This document shows, one piece after another, positions 49,627 through 58,718 of a stretch of DNA of 64,000 bases. The DNA comes from DATBLE01 sp963837265. GTDB lineage: Bacteria > Actinomycetota > Thermoleophilia > Gaiellales > Gaiellaceae. Numbering within the stretch: the first letter of the stretch is position 1; each line of letters starts with the position of its first letter. A program made the translations under genes and the position numbers. The stretch is taken from positions 496,001 through 560,000 of the forward strand of contig CAWIMQ010000002.1 of NCBI GenBank assembly GCA_963837265.1. The letters run 5' to 3'. Under the pieces are notes generated by a model, which saw only the letters and a list, made by a program, of their open reading frames with translations, was not told the origin of the DNA and made no database searches.

Positions 49627-51491
49627 TCGCCCGGCTCCCGCCACAGCCAGGCCGCGGCGGCGAGGGCGGCGGCTCCGGCGAACATGCCGGCGACGACGTA
49701 GTGCGACACCAGCGCGAGCGCGAACGTCAGCAGCAGGCAGACCGCGACCACGATCGGCCAGCCCGACTCGGCCGGCATCTCGACGACGTCGTCGAGGTAG
49801 CCGTCCCGCACCGTGCTCTCGGGCTGCCCGTGCCCTTTCGGGGCGAGCGCTCCGGCCTGCGCGGGCTCCCAGACCGGGTACTCGCTGCGCACGGTCGGGA
49901 TGACCGCGAAGTTGTAGGGCGGCGGCGGGGACGAGGTCGTCCACTCGAGCGTCGCGCCGCCGAACGGGTTCGGCCCTGCCGGGGGGCCGCGGAACCGGCT
50001 GACGGCGAGATTGGCGGCGATGAGGAGGAGCCCGGCGGTGAGCACGAACGCGCCGACCGTCTCCGCGAGGTTGTAGCCGGCCCAGCCGAAGCCCGGCTCG
50101 TACGTGTACACCCGCCGCGGCATGCCGAGCAGGCCGACGATGTGCATCGGGAAGAACGTCGACCCGGTGCCGGCGAAGGTGAGCCAGAACGCAGTCTTGG
50201 CCCAGCCCTCGTGGTACAGCCGGCCGCTGACCTTCGGGAACCAGTAGAAGATCCCGCCCAGGATCGGGAAGACGGCGGCGCCGAAGATGACGAAGTGGAA
50301 GTGGGCGACGACGAAGTACGTGTCGGTCGCCGCCTGGTCGAACGGCACCGCCGCGAACATGATCCCGGAGAGGCCGCCGATCACGAAGAAGACGATGAAC
50401 GCGCCGACGAAGAGGAGCGGCGTCCTGAACTCGGGGCGGCCGAGGTTGACGGTGAAGAGCCAGGCGTAGATCTGCACCGTCGAGGGGATGACGACCATCA
50501 TCGTCGCCGCGGCGAAGAAGACGGTCGTGCCCGCCGGCAGGCCGACCGTGAACATGTGATGCGCCCAGACGCCGAAGCCGATGAACGCGACGAGGAGCTC
50601 GGCGAGGGCGACGAGCGGCGCGGCGATCATCTTCCGTCGCGCGAACGCGGGGATGATCGACGTCGTGATCCCGAAGGCGGGGAGCACGATCAGGTACACC
50701 TCGGGGTGTCCGAAGAGCCAGAACAGGTGCTGCCAGAGCAGTGGGCTGCCGCCGCCGGCGACGTCGAAGAAGTGGAAGCCGGCCTTGCGCTGGAGCTCGA
50801 GCAGGACGAGGTCGAGCGTGAGCGGGGGCAGGAGGAAGAGGACCGATCCCGCTCCCGCCAGCTGGGCGTAGCAGAAGAGCGGCATCCGGTTCAGCGACAT
50901 CCCGGGCGCGCGCAGCTTGAAGATCGTCGTCACCAGGTTGATCGCGGTCGCCGTCGTCGACAGGCCGGTGAAGATGAGCCCGAGGGCGTAGAAGTCGACC
51001 CCGGCGCCGGGGTTGAAGGGCTTGAGGGCGAGCGGGACGTAGCTGAACCAGCCCTGGTCGGGGCCCTGGCCGATCGCGAGGCCCGCGTACACGAACAGGC
51101 CGGAGGCGAGGTAGATCCAGTACGAGAGCGCGTTCAGGCGCGGAAAGGCGAGGTCCCGCGCCCCGACCATCAGGGGGACGAGGTAGTTCCCGAAGGCGCC
51201 GAGGCCCATCGGGACGACGAAGAAGAAGATCATCGTCGTCCCGTGCATCGTCATCAGCTCGTCGTAGGCGGCCGGGCCGAGCACGTGCCCGCGGGGGACG
51301 GCGAGCTGGGTGCGGATCAGGAGCGCCTCCACCCCGCCCGCCGCGAAGAACCCGAGCGAGGTGAAGAAGAACATCAGGCCGATCCGCTTGTGGTCGACCG
51401 TGGTCAGCCAGCCGAGCACGCCCGGACGCTCTTCCCAGATCACGTCGAGGCGGCCGAGCCGCTCGTCGGCGGGGGCGGCGACCGCAGTCAC
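49623..51491 (-). CDS. coxA: Cytochrome c oxidase subunit I, C-terminally extended
   Basis: A 622-residue heme-copper subunit. DELMTMHGTTMIFFFVVPMG has a heme a His, LFGHPEVYLIVLPAFG is the Cu-B/cross-linked Tyr site, VWAHHMFTVGLP gives the Cu-B His pair and YFVVAHFHFVIFG the a3/a His. LGRPEFRTPLLFVGAFIVFF and VNLVTTIFKLRAPG are typical of A-type oxidases. The last 80 residues add a further membrane pair (GWPIVVAVCLLLTFALALVS), like a fused subunit IV. GTG 51491 overlaps coxB. Confidence 0.93.
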   Translation of the reverse strand: MTAVAAPADERLGRLDVIWEERPGVLGWLTTVDHKRIGLMFFFTSLGFFAAGGVEALLIRTQLAVPRGHVLGPAAYDELMTMHGTTMIFFFVVPMGLGAFGNYLVPLMVGARDLAFPRLNALSYWIYLASGLFVYAGLAIGQGPDQGWFSYVPLALKPFNPGAGVDFYALGLIFTGLSTTATAINLVTTIFKLRAPGMSLNRMPLFCYAQLAGAGSVLFLLPPLTLDLVLLELQRKAGFHFFDVAGGGSPLLWQHLFWLFGHPEVYLIVLPAFGITTSIIPAFARRKMIAAPLVALAELLVAFIGFGVWAHHMFTVGLPAGTTVFFAAATMMVVIPSTVQIYAWLFTVNLGRPEFRTPLLFVGAFIVFFVIGGLSGIMFAAVPFDQAATDTYFVVAHFHFVIFGAAVFPILGGIFYWFPKVSGRLYHEGWAKTAFWLTFAGTGSTFFPMHIVGLLGMPRRVYTYEPGFGWAGYNLAETVGAFVLTAGLLLIAANLAVSRFRGPPAGPNPFGGATLEWTTSSPPPPYNFAVIPTVRSEYPVWEPAQAGALAPKGHGQPESTVRDGYLDDVVEMPAESGWPIVVAVCLLLTFALALVSHYVVAGMFAGAAALAAAAWLWREPGE

Positions 51492-52495
51492 CGCAGGCTC
51501 TCCAGGTAGGAGACGACCGCGTGCAGATCCGCCGCCGGGAGCCCGAGCGCGGGCATCCGCGCGCCCGGCTTGGCGTGCTGGGGGTCGTGCACCCACCGGG
51601 TGAGCGTGGCCATGTCGTTCGGCAGCTCCGCGCCCGCGATCGTGCGCCTCGTCGCCAGATGGGTCAGGTCCGGCCCCACCCGCGCATGGGCGGGCGTGCC
51701 GCGGATCTGGTGGCAGCCGGAGCACGCGTCGGCGAGGAAGACCTGCTTCCCCCGCCGCTCGAGCGCCGACCGCGGCGCCGGGGCTTCCCGCGCCATGTTC
51801 GCGAGCCACGCCCGGAAGCGCGCCGGGCGATCGGCGACGACGAAGAAGCCCATGTGGGCGTGCTGCAGCCCGCAGAACTCGTAGCACTGCCCGCGGTAGC
51901 GGCCGGAGCGGTCGGCCTGGAGAACGATCCGGTTCGTGCGGCCGGGGATCAGGTCGATCTTCCGGTTCAGCTCCGGCACCCAGAAGCTGTGGATGACGTC
52001 CGCGCTGCGGCCGACGACGTTCACGCGGACGCCGACCGGTATGTGGATCTCGTTCGCGGTCACGGCGCTCGTGCCCGGGTACCGGACCTCCCACCACCAC
52101 TGGTGGCCGGTCACCTCCACCGTCAGCCCGGTCGACGACGGCTTCGGGGCGGAGGTCGCGCGCAGGACGAAGACGTCGGACCAGACGAAGAGGGCGGCCA
52201 GGCTGACGATCGGCGCCGCGACGCCGAGCCCGACGACGAGCGCGGTGGCGGTGCGCTCGCCGCTATGCCCGGGGAGCGCCGGCCGCCTGCGGCGGACCCA
52301 GCCGAGGGCGAGCAGGAAGCCGATCAGGCCGAGCCCGAACCAGGCGACGCCCATCATCACCCAGAAGAGCGTCGCGATCTTGTGCTCCTGCGGACTGGCG
52401 GGCCGGAGCAGGTTCTCGCGGCCGCCGCACCCGCTCAGCAGGAGTACCGGCCCGAGCGGAGCGAGCCGCGCGAGGGACCTGGATCGGCCGCCCAT
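51488..52495 (-). CDS. coxB: Cytochrome c oxidase subunit II fused to cytochrome c (caa3 type)
   Basis: A 335-residue subunit. The lipoprotein-like N-terminus contains LLLSGCGGREN. Two membrane helices follow, then VTGHQWWWEVRYPG. The CuA site is in HSFWVPELNRKIDL and GQCYEFCGLQHAHMGFFV. The C-terminal 90 residues are a cytochrome c domain with CSGCH (DACSGCHQIRGTP) and Met in GARMPALGL. First gene of the seven-gene respiratory operon; the start is 52 bp from the modC stop. Confidence 0.93.
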   Translation of the reverse strand: MGGRSRSLARLAPLGPVLLLSGCGGRENLLRPASPQEHKIATLFWVMMGVAWFGLGLIGFLLALGWVRRRRPALPGHSGERTATALVVGLGVAAPIVSLAALFVWSDVFVLRATSAPKPSSTGLTVEVTGHQWWWEVRYPGTSAVTANEIHIPVGVRVNVVGRSADVIHSFWVPELNRKIDLIPGRTNRIVLQADRSGRYRGQCYEFCGLQHAHMGFFVVADRPARFRAWLANMAREAPAPRSALERRGKQVFLADACSGCHQIRGTPAHARVGPDLTHLATRRTIAGAELPNDMATLTRWVHDPQHAKPGARMPALGLPAADLHAVVSYLESLR

Positions 52496-52546
52496 CGAGC
52501 CTCGGCTGTTTCCCGTCGCCGGGCGGGTAAACCGGGGTGCGATGGG

Positions 52547-53578
52547 TCAGTCGCGCAACGGCACGAGCCGGGCCCCGGTCGCCTTGAACGACGCGACCAC
52601 GATCTGCCCCCGCGCGAGGCCGAGCCGCTCCGCCGAGGCTGCCGTCACCTCCCCGACGAGCGGCCCGACGCGGACTCGGACACGGTTGCCGATCTTGGTC
52701 AGCGAGGCGATCGGCGCGCTCACGTGATTCAGCGCCGAGTCGGCGGCGGCCTGGTGCGCGACCGACACCTCCCAGGGGTAGACGACGACGCCGACGCGGC
52801 CCTCGCCCCGGTCGGTCGAGAAGACGACCGCGCCGCCGTCCAGCACGACCTCGGTCAGGCCGTCCGCGGTCGGGCGGGCGAAGCCGTGGAGGAGGTTGCC
52901 GCCGGTGAAGCCGGCGACGAAGGGGTCGCTCGGCGAGGCGACGAGCTCGTCGGGCGTGCCGAGCTGCAAAATCCGCCCGTCCGCGATCACGCCGACGCGG
53001 TCGGCGAGCGCGGCCGCGTCCTCGAAGTCGTGCGTGACGAGAATCGCCGGCAGTGCGAGGTCGCGAAGGAGCTCCTGCAGCTCGGCCCGGACCCCGGCCC
53101 GCGTGTTCGCGTCGAGCGCCGACATCGGCTCGTCGAGGAGCAGCACGGCCGGATCGCGGGCGAGGGCGCGGGCGAGCGCGACCCGCTGGCGCTCGCCGCC
53201 CGAGAGCTCGGCCGGCCGCGCCTTCGCGAGGTGCGCGATCCGGAAGCGTTCGAGGAGCGCGGGCACCCGGCCGCGGCCGCCGAAGGCGACGTTCGCCTCC
53301 ACGGACAGGTGCGGGAAGAGCGCGTACTCCTGGAAGACGAGGCCGACGCGGCGCCGGTCCGGCGGCAGGTCGATCCTGCGATCGGTGTCGAGCAGCCGCT
53401 CGCCGTCCAGCTCGACGCGGCCGCGGGCAGGGTGGACGAGCCCGGCGACCGCGTGCAGGACGGTCGTCTTCCCCGCGCCCGAGGGGCCGACGAGCGCGAG
53501 CGTCTCGCGCCCGACCTCGAGCGCTACCGCGAGCTCGAAGGAGCGAAGAGGAACGGCGAGGTCGAGCGAGAGCGCCAC
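52547..53578 (-). CDS. modC: Molybdate ABC transporter ATPase
   Basis: A 343-residue ATPase with Walker A LVGPSGAGKTTVLHAVAG, Q-loop VGLVFQEYALFPHLSVEAN, signature LSGGERQRVALARALA and Walker B LLLDEPMSALDA. The C-terminal TOBE-type domain (NRVRVRVGPLVGEVTAASAE) is typical of ModC. GTG 53578 lies inside the permease gene (55-bp overlap). Confidence 0.88.
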   Translation of the reverse strand: MALSLDLAVPLRSFELAVALEVGRETLALVGPSGAGKTTVLHAVAGLVHPARGRVELDGERLLDTDRRIDLPPDRRRVGLVFQEYALFPHLSVEANVAFGGRGRVPALLERFRIAHLAKARPAELSGGERQRVALARALARDPAVLLLDEPMSALDANTRAGVRAELQELLRDLALPAILVTHDFEDAAALADRVGVIADGRILQLGTPDELVASPSDPFVAGFTGGNLLHGFARPTADGLTEVVLDGGAVVFSTDRGEGRVGVVVYPWEVSVAHQAAADSALNHVSAPIASLTKIGNRVRVRVGPLVGEVTAASAERLGLARGQIVVASFKATGARLVPLRD

Positions 53579-54348
53579 GCCGGCACCACCTTCAGGGCGA
53601 GGAGGACGAACGCGCTGGCGACGACCAGCAGCGCGCCGAGCGCGAGCGCGCCGGTGAAGTCGGTGTCGAACTGCGCGTACACGGCGAGCGAGAGCGTCTG
53701 CGTCACCCCCTGCAGGCTGCCCGCGAACATGATCGTCGCCCCGAACTCGCCGATGCCGCGGGCGAGCGAGAGCGCCGCGCCGGCGGCCAGGCCGCCCGAG
53801 GCGAGGGGCAGGGCGACGCGGGCGAACGTCCGCCCCGGCCCGGCGCCGAGCGTGCGCGCCGCGGCGAGCATCGTCGGGTCGACACCCTCGAAGGCGGCGA
53901 TCGCCTGCCGCAGGTAGAACGGGCCGGCGACGAAGAGGACGGCGAGCACGACCGCGGTCTGCGTCAGCGCCACTCGCACCCCGACGGCGTCGAGCGTCCC
54001 GCCGAGCAGGCCGAGGCGGCCGAAGGCGGCGAGCAGCCCGATCCCGGCGACCGCCGGCGGGAGCACGAGGGGGAGCTCGGTGAGCGTGACCACGAGCGCG
54101 CGGCCGGGAAAGCGCCGGGTCGCGACCAGGTAGGCGGCGGGCGTGCCGGCGAGGAGGGTGAGCGCGAAGGCGATCCCGTTCGTCTTAACCGTCACCCGCA
54201 GCGCGTCGAGGACGACCGGGTCGTTCAGCCGCCCCGCGAGGGCGCCGGGCGACACGCGCAGGAAGATCGCGAGCACGGGCAGGAGCAGGAAGGCGAGCGA
54301 GGCCGAGGCCGCGGCGACCGTGAGCGCGGTGAAGAGCCCGCGCCTCAC
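53524..54348 (-). CDS. modB: Molybdate ABC transporter permease
   Basis: A 274-residue permease with about six segments. The EAA loop is in AARTLGAGPGRTFARVALPL, and RGIGEFGATIMFAGSLQGVT is a ModB signature. GTG 54348 overlaps the modA stop (GTGA). Confidence 0.9.
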   Translation of the reverse strand: MRRGLFTALTVAAASASLAFLLLPVLAIFLRVSPGALAGRLNDPVVLDALRVTVKTNGIAFALTLLAGTPAAYLVATRRFPGRALVVTLTELPLVLPPAVAGIGLLAAFGRLGLLGGTLDAVGVRVALTQTAVVLAVLFVAGPFYLRQAIAAFEGVDPTMLAAARTLGAGPGRTFARVALPLASGGLAAGAALSLARGIGEFGATIMFAGSLQGVTQTLSLAVYAQFDTDFTGALALGALLVVASAFVLLALKVVPAWRSRSTSPFLFAPSSSR

Positions 54349-55058
54349 GGAAGCAGAAAGCCGGCGGCGGCCAGATGGCGACGACCGACCTGGCCGAGGA
54401 CACGCGCGACGAACGCCTGCGCGGCCGCGCGATGCCCGCCCGCCTTCACGACGGCGATCTCGTAGCGGACGGTGGGCTGGCCGCGGGCGGGGATCGCGAT
54501 CGTCCGGACCTTGCCGGCCACGGGCGCGACGTCCGTGCGGTAGACGAGCCCGGCATCGGCCTCGCCCAGCGCGACCTTGGCGACCACTCCCTTCACGTCC
54601 TGCTCCTCGCTGACGACGTTCCGGAGCGCCGCGTTCAGGCCGAGGCGGCCGAGCACCTGCCGCGCGTACTTGCCGACCGGGACGGAGGGGGCGGCGAGGA
54701 CGAGCCGGACGCCCCGCCGGGCGAGGTCGGAGAAGGTCCGCAGGTGGGCGGGATTCCCGTGCGGAACGATCACGGTCAGTCGGTTACGGGCGAACGTCCG
54801 CGGCCGCTCGACGACGCCGCGCCGGTAGAGGTCCTGGGTGTACTTCGGGCTCGCGGAGGCGAAGACGTCCGCGGGCGCGCCCTCGCGGATCTGGATCGCG
54901 AGCGTGTCCGACCCGGCGAAGCTGTAGCGCGCGTGTGGATCGACGCGCGGGAAGACCTCGGTCAGCGACGCGGCCGCGAGCACCACCGGCCTGGCCGTTC
55001 CGGCCGCCGCCGGAGCGGTCAACGCCAGGACGGTTGCGACGAGCGCCGCCGCCCTCAA
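54345..55058 (-). CDS. modA: Molybdate-binding periplasmic protein
   Basis: A 237-residue exported binding protein: signal RAAALVATVLALTAPAAAGT, then VVLAAASLTEVFPRVDPHAR, FAGSDTLAIQIREGAPADVF and ASASPKYTQDLYRRG, the ModA oxyanion-binding pattern. The start is TTG 55058, decided by its TTGA overlap with the upstream regulator and by the signal peptide beginning right there. Confidence 0.9.
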   Translation of the reverse strand: MRAAALVATVLALTAPAAAGTARPVVLAAASLTEVFPRVDPHARYSFAGSDTLAIQIREGAPADVFASASPKYTQDLYRRGVVERPRTFARNRLTVIVPHGNPAHLRTFSDLARRGVRLVLAAPSVPVGKYARQVLGRLGLNAALRNVVSEEQDVKGVVAKVALGEADAGLVYRTDVAPVAGKVRTIAIPARGQPTVRYEIAVVKAGGHRAAAQAFVARVLGQVGRRHLAAAGFLLP

Positions 55059-55432
55059 AGCTCCACCATCACCGACGTCGCCTTCACCACCGCCGCCGCC
55101 GACATGCCCGGCTTCAGGCCCAGCTCCTCGGCCGCGTCGCGGGTGATCACGGCGACGACGCGCGCCGGCTCCGTGACGTCGAGCTCGACCTGCGCGAGCA
55201 GCCCTTCGACCTTCACGTCGCGGACGACCCCGCGGAAGTGGTTCCGCGCGCTCATCCGCTCGAGATCGCCGCCCTTCAGGCGCGCGATCTCGCCGGCCGG
55301 GACGAGCCGCCGGTTGGCCGCGTCCCGGCGGGTCCGGATCCGCCCGGCCCGGTCCCAGCGGCGAAGCGTGTCGAGGCTGATCCCGAGCGCGCGCGCCGCC
55401 TCGGCCGCCGTCAAGTCCTTCCGCCTAGGCAT
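55055..55432 (-). CDS. HTH-Mop molybdate-responsive regulator
   Basis: A 125-residue protein: MerR/excisionase-type helix-turn-helix (LTAAEAARALGISLDTLRRW) in residues 6-55 and a Mop/TOBE molybdate-binding domain (ARNHFRGVVRDVKVEGLLAQ, ending AAAVVKATSVMVEL). It heads the modABC operon and its ATG lies within a 15-bp palindrome, so autoregulation by molybdate is likely. Confidence 0.9.
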   Translation of the reverse strand: MPRRKDLTAAEAARALGISLDTLRRWDRAGRIRTRRDAANRRLVPAGEIARLKGGDLERMSARNHFRGVVRDVKVEGLLAQVELDVTEPARVVAVITRDAAEELGLKPGMSAAAVVKATSVMVEL

Positions 55433-55439
55433 TGCCTAG
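55425..55439. promoter_or_regulatory. Palindrome over the Mop regulator start codon
   Basis: CTAGGCA (55425-55431), T, TGCCTAG (55433-55439). It covers the ATG at 55432-55430. A half-similar AGCTAAGGCT follows. It is a candidate operator for the Mop protein, or a hairpin hiding its start. Confidence 0.6.
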
Positions 55440-55450
55440 CTAAGGCTACC

Positions 55451-55535
55451 AGGCCCCGAACGGCCCAGCCCAGCTCAGCCCGGCTCGGCCCAGCCCGGCT
55501 CGGCTCGGCCCGAGCCCGGCTCGGAGGCCGGCCTT
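55451..55535. repeat. Low-complexity CGGCCCAG/CGGCTCGG tract
   Basis: Imperfect tandem pentamer/decamer repeats of CAGCC, CGGCT and CGGCC types fill most of the gap after the mod operon promoter. Nothing coding is supported between 55440 and 55720. Confidence 0.6.
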
Positions 55536-55624
55536 CCGGCTTTCGGGAGCGACACCCACCCAGGAACCGCCGCAGAACCCGCACCGCAGGACCCAGATTC
55601 GGCCGCGCGGCCCGAAGGGCCTAA

Positions 55625-55639
55625 GTAACACAATGTTAC
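55625..55639. promoter_or_regulatory. Inverted repeat GTAACA-CAA-TGTTAC
   Basis: GTAACA (55625-55630), CAA, TGTTAC (55634-55639), a short AT-rich island about 90 bp before the TPP riboswitch. Possible operator or part of the promoter region; no regulator can be named. Confidence 0.4.
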
Positions 55640-55726
55640 AAGGGCGGTTCGGCCCCGGGTCGCGACCCCGAGCGCGCGGCCGGAACGGCTTGGAGGGCAT
55701 GCGCAGACGCCGGCTCGCTAGACTCG

Positions 55727-55808
55727 AGCGCACCGGGGTGCCCGGCAGGGCCGGGCTGAGATCACACCCGTCGAACCTGATCTGGTTAGGACCAGCGAAG
55801 GGAGGGTC
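55727..55808 (+). ncRNA. TPP riboswitch (THI element)
   Basis: The conserved core is visible in order: GGGGTGCCC, then CCGGGCTGAGA, ACACCC, GAACCTGATCTGG, TTAGGACCAGCG and AAGGGAG. These are the pyrimidine- and pyrophosphate-sensing arms of the thiamine pyrophosphate aptamer. It lies upstream of a CytX-like permease, a normal THI-box target. Confidence 0.95.
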
Positions 55809-55986
55809 GAAAAGGTTGAGACGCCGGAGACTCCCAGCCGTTCACCGGCGGAGCGGCGCCCGGGGTGGTGCCGGGCCGGCGGGCTCCGCCCGGCGGCGCC
55901 GGCGAGCACGCCTGCCCGGCGCGAGCCCGAGCAGCGGCCCGCCCGGGGCGCAGGAGGGGGCCGACGCGGGATCCGCGGGCTCCACC
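55809..55986 (+). other. Leader between TPP aptamer and permease, likely expression platform
   Basis: A 178-base stretch, unusually GC-rich even here. GCCGGGC (55870-55876) can pair with GCCCGGC (55888-55894). No T-run follows, so ribosome-site control is more likely than termination. The permease frame is open through it from a TTG at 55816 just after GGAGGG and AAAGG. The encoded sequence is Arg/Ala/Gly-rich and not transporter-like, so a start there is possible but not preferred. Confidence 0.45.
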
Positions 55987-57339
55987 GTGACCGGAGCCAC
56001 GGGTGCCGTGCACGCGCAGTGGGGGATCGAGCCCGTTCCCGAGCGGCTGTGGGTGCTCGGGCTCACCGACACCTTCCTGCTCTGGACGAACCTCGGCATC
56101 TCCCTGCTCGTCCTCGTCCTGCCGGGCTTCTTCGACCTGCCGCTCGGGAAGGCGCTCCTCGCCACCCTCGTCGGCGGCCTGATCGGGAACACGATGCTCG
56201 CCTTCGCCGGCCTGATCGGCGCCGACGGCCGCGTGCCGACGATGGTGCTCCAGCGCGCGCCGCTCGGACACCGCGGGTCGTACCTGGCCACGGTCCTGAA
56301 CGTGCTCCAGTGCCTCGGCTGGGCGATCTTCGAGCTGATCGTGATCGCCACCGCCGCCGGCCTCCTCTGCGACAAGCTGTTCGGGTTCAGGGCGACCTGG
56401 GCGTGGACGCTCCTGTTCGGGGCGGTCACGACCGCGCTGGTCTTCCTCGGCCCGATCGGCTTCGTGCGCCGGTACGTGCGCAAGGTCGCGATCTGGGCGG
56501 TCGCCGGCTCGCTCGTGTACCTGACCTGGTGGATCCTCGACGGCTCGGGCGGCCACCACATCTGGTCGGCGCGCGGCCATCACGGCTCGTTCTGGGCCGC
56601 GGTCGACATCGTCGTCGCCGTCACCGTGTCGTGGGCACCGCTCGTCGCCGACTACACCCGCTTCTCCCGCGACCGGCGGAGCGCCTTCTTCGGCGTCGGG
56701 CTCGGCTACCTGTTCCCCACGCTCTTCCAGTTCGGGCTGGGATCGGTGCTCGTGCTCTCCCGGGTCGTGAACCCCGACAGGCCCGAGCTGATCCTGACCG
56801 CGATCGCCGGCGGAGGGCTCGCCGCGGCCCTCTGCCTGCTCGCCCTCACGGTGGACGAGACCGACGAGGCGTTCGCGAACGTCTACTCGACGGGCGTCTC
56901 GCTGCAGAACCTCCTCCCGCAGGTGCCGCAGCGGCTGCTGCTCGCCGGCTCCGCCGCGATCGCCACCGGCGGCGCGCTGCTGATCGACCTGCGCAACTAC
57001 CAGACGTTCCTGAGCCTGCTCGGCTCGTTCTTCGTGCCGCTGCTCGGGGTGCTGATCGCCGACTGGCTCGTCTCCGGCGCCCGGTACACGCGCGACCGGT
57101 TCTTCGCCGCGCCGGCGGTCCGGCCGGCGCAGATCGGCGCGTGGCTCGCGGGCTTCGCCCTCTACCAGTGGCTCTATCCGAACGGCCCGAGCTGGTGGCT
57201 GTCGTTCATCCATCACCAGGCGGCGCCGTTCGACGTGACCGCGTCGCTGCCGAGCTTCGCCGCCTCGTTCGGGCTCGCCGGCGCCGCCGGCCTGCTCGCG
57301 CGCTCCCGGCGGCCGGCGCGCGCTTTCGCCGAGACGTAG
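55987..57339 (+). CDS. cytX: CytX-like NCS1 permease, probable thiamine-precursor transporter
   Basis: About 450 residues and 12 hydrophobic segments: WGIEPVPERLWVLGLTDTFL, then GGLIGNTMLAFAGLIGADGR, VPTMVLQRAPLGHRGSYLAT and WAPLVADYTRFSRDRRSAFF, the NCS1 cytosine/purine permease pattern. TPP riboswitch control points to hydroxymethylpyrimidine or thiamine uptake (CytX). GTG 55987 is chosen because family-like sequence begins soon after; GTG 56008 and TTG 55816 are alternatives. Confidence 0.85.
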   Translation: MTGATGAVHAQWGIEPVPERLWVLGLTDTFLLWTNLGISLLVLVLPGFFDLPLGKALLATLVGGLIGNTMLAFAGLIGADGRVPTMVLQRAPLGHRGSYLATVLNVLQCLGWAIFELIVIATAAGLLCDKLFGFRATWAWTLLFGAVTTALVFLGPIGFVRRYVRKVAIWAVAGSLVYLTWWILDGSGGHHIWSARGHHGSFWAAVDIVVAVTVSWAPLVADYTRFSRDRRSAFFGVGLGYLFPTLFQFGLGSVLVLSRVVNPDRPELILTAIAGGGLAAALCLLALTVDETDEAFANVYSTGVSLQNLLPQVPQRLLLAGSAAIATGGALLIDLRNYQTFLSLLGSFFVPLLGVLIADWLVSGARYTRDRFFAAPAVRPAQIGAWLAGFALYQWLYPNGPSWWLSFIHHQAAPFDVTASLPSFAASFGLAGAAGLLARSRRPARAFAET

Positions 57340-57358
57340 CGGTCCGTACGATTCGCGC

Positions 57359-58216
57359 ATGGGTGGAGGGACGGGAGCCAGGCGCCTCATCGCCGGCGGA
57401 GCGGCGCTGCTCGTCCTCGTCGCCGTGGTCGGGCTCGCCAGCCGCGCACACGCTCCCGTGGGCGGCGGCCACCCTCGCACGCTGAGCGGCAACATCCTGC
57501 TCGAGTACGTCCTCCTCGTCTTCCTCGCGCTGGCGGTCCTCGGCGTCCCGTTCTGGTTCTACCTCTTCGTCGTCGGCCGCGACGAGACGGCCGAGGCTCT
57601 GCCGCCGCGGCGCAACTGGATGCTCTCGCTCTTCGTGACGATGACCGCGGTCGGCGTGTTGTCGATCGCGCTCTTCTCGAGCGGATGGTTCAAGCGCCAC
57701 CTCCACCTCGGGCCGACCGGGCAGAGCGGCCTGAGCGGCATCGGCCACCAGGGCTCGCGTGCGGCGCAGGCGGTGCGCTTCGACTGGGGGCCGGTGGTCG
57801 TCGTCGCGACGCTTGCCGTCCTGGGGCTGGCGATCGGCGCGTACTTCCTCCTCCGGATGACCCGTGAGGTGCCCGGGCGGCCCGCGCGAGTCGCAACGGA
57901 GCTCGCGGTCGCCCTCGACCGGACGATCGCCGACCTGAGGGCAGAGCCGGATCCGCGCCGCGCGGTGATCGCCGCCTACGCGCAGATGGAACGGGCACTC
58001 GCCCGCGCGCATCTTCCCCGGCGCCCGGCCGAGGCGCCGCGCGAGTACCTCGGCCGTGTCCTCCCCGAGGTGGGGGCCGGCGCGGGCTCGATCGAGCGGC
58101 TCACCGCCCTCTTCGAGCGGGCCAAGTTCAGCCCGCACGCGATCGACGCGGAGATGAAGGACGAGGCGATCGCCGCGCTCGAGGCCCTGCGCGACGAGCT
58201 CCGGAGCCCGAGCTGA
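57359..58216 (+). CDS. DUF4129-type membrane protein
   Basis: A 285-residue protein with three to four hydrophobic segments (AALLVLVAVVGLASRAHAPV, LEYVLLVFLALAVLGVPFWF, VVVVATLAVLGLAIGAYFLL). The cytosolic C-terminal domain is AVIAAYAQMERALARAHLPR, RPAEAPREYLGRVL and IERLTALFERAKFS, the DUF4129 pattern. It begins the MoxR/DUF58 cluster, usually linked to envelope or stress functions, 19 bp after the permease. Confidence 0.8.
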   Translation: MGGGTGARRLIAGGAALLVLVAVVGLASRAHAPVGGGHPRTLSGNILLEYVLLVFLALAVLGVPFWFYLFVVGRDETAEALPPRRNWMLSLFVTMTAVGVLSIALFSSGWFKRHLHLGPTGQSGLSGIGHQGSRAAQAVRFDWGPVVVVATLAVLGLAIGAYFLLRMTREVPGRPARVATELAVALDRTIADLRAEPDPRRAVIAAYAQMERALARAHLPRRPAEAPREYLGRVLPEVGAGAGSIERLTALFERAKFSPHAIDAEMKDEAIAALEALRDELRSPS

Positions 58217-58718
58217 CCCGCCTCTCCACCTTCGCCGTCGCCGCCGTCGCCCTCTCCGGGGCACTCGGCGTCGCGATCGCTATCTACCCCGGCAGGGCAG
58301 CGCTGGCCGTGGACGTGTACCTGCTCGTCACCGGCTCGCTCGCGCTCTCGGTCGCGATCGCGCGGACGCTCGGCGCCCTGCCGCGCGAGCGACCGACGCG
58401 CCTCGACGTCAGGCGCGGGCTCCATGCGCCCGCTGCACGGCCGCGCGAGCTGGCCAAGCTCGAGCGCGAAGTCGCGCTCGCCACCGAGACGGCCTTCGAC
58501 GTCCACTACCGGCTGCGACCGGCGTTCCACCGGATCGCGGCGAGCCGGCTGCGCGCTCGCGGCGTCGACCTCGACGCGCCCGGAGGGGCAGCCGAGGCGC
58601 TGCTCGGCCCGGACGCATGGGAGCTCGCGCGACCCGATCGCGTGCGCCCGGTCCGCCACGACGCGCCGGGGATCCCGCTCGAGCGGATCGAGGCGGCGGT
58701 CTCCGCGCTGGAGCGCCT

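Noticed and set aside
49701..51509. 602-codon plus-strand frame opposite coxA
   Set aside because: Glu/Arg/Asp-rich antisense shadow; coxA has all heme and copper ligands.
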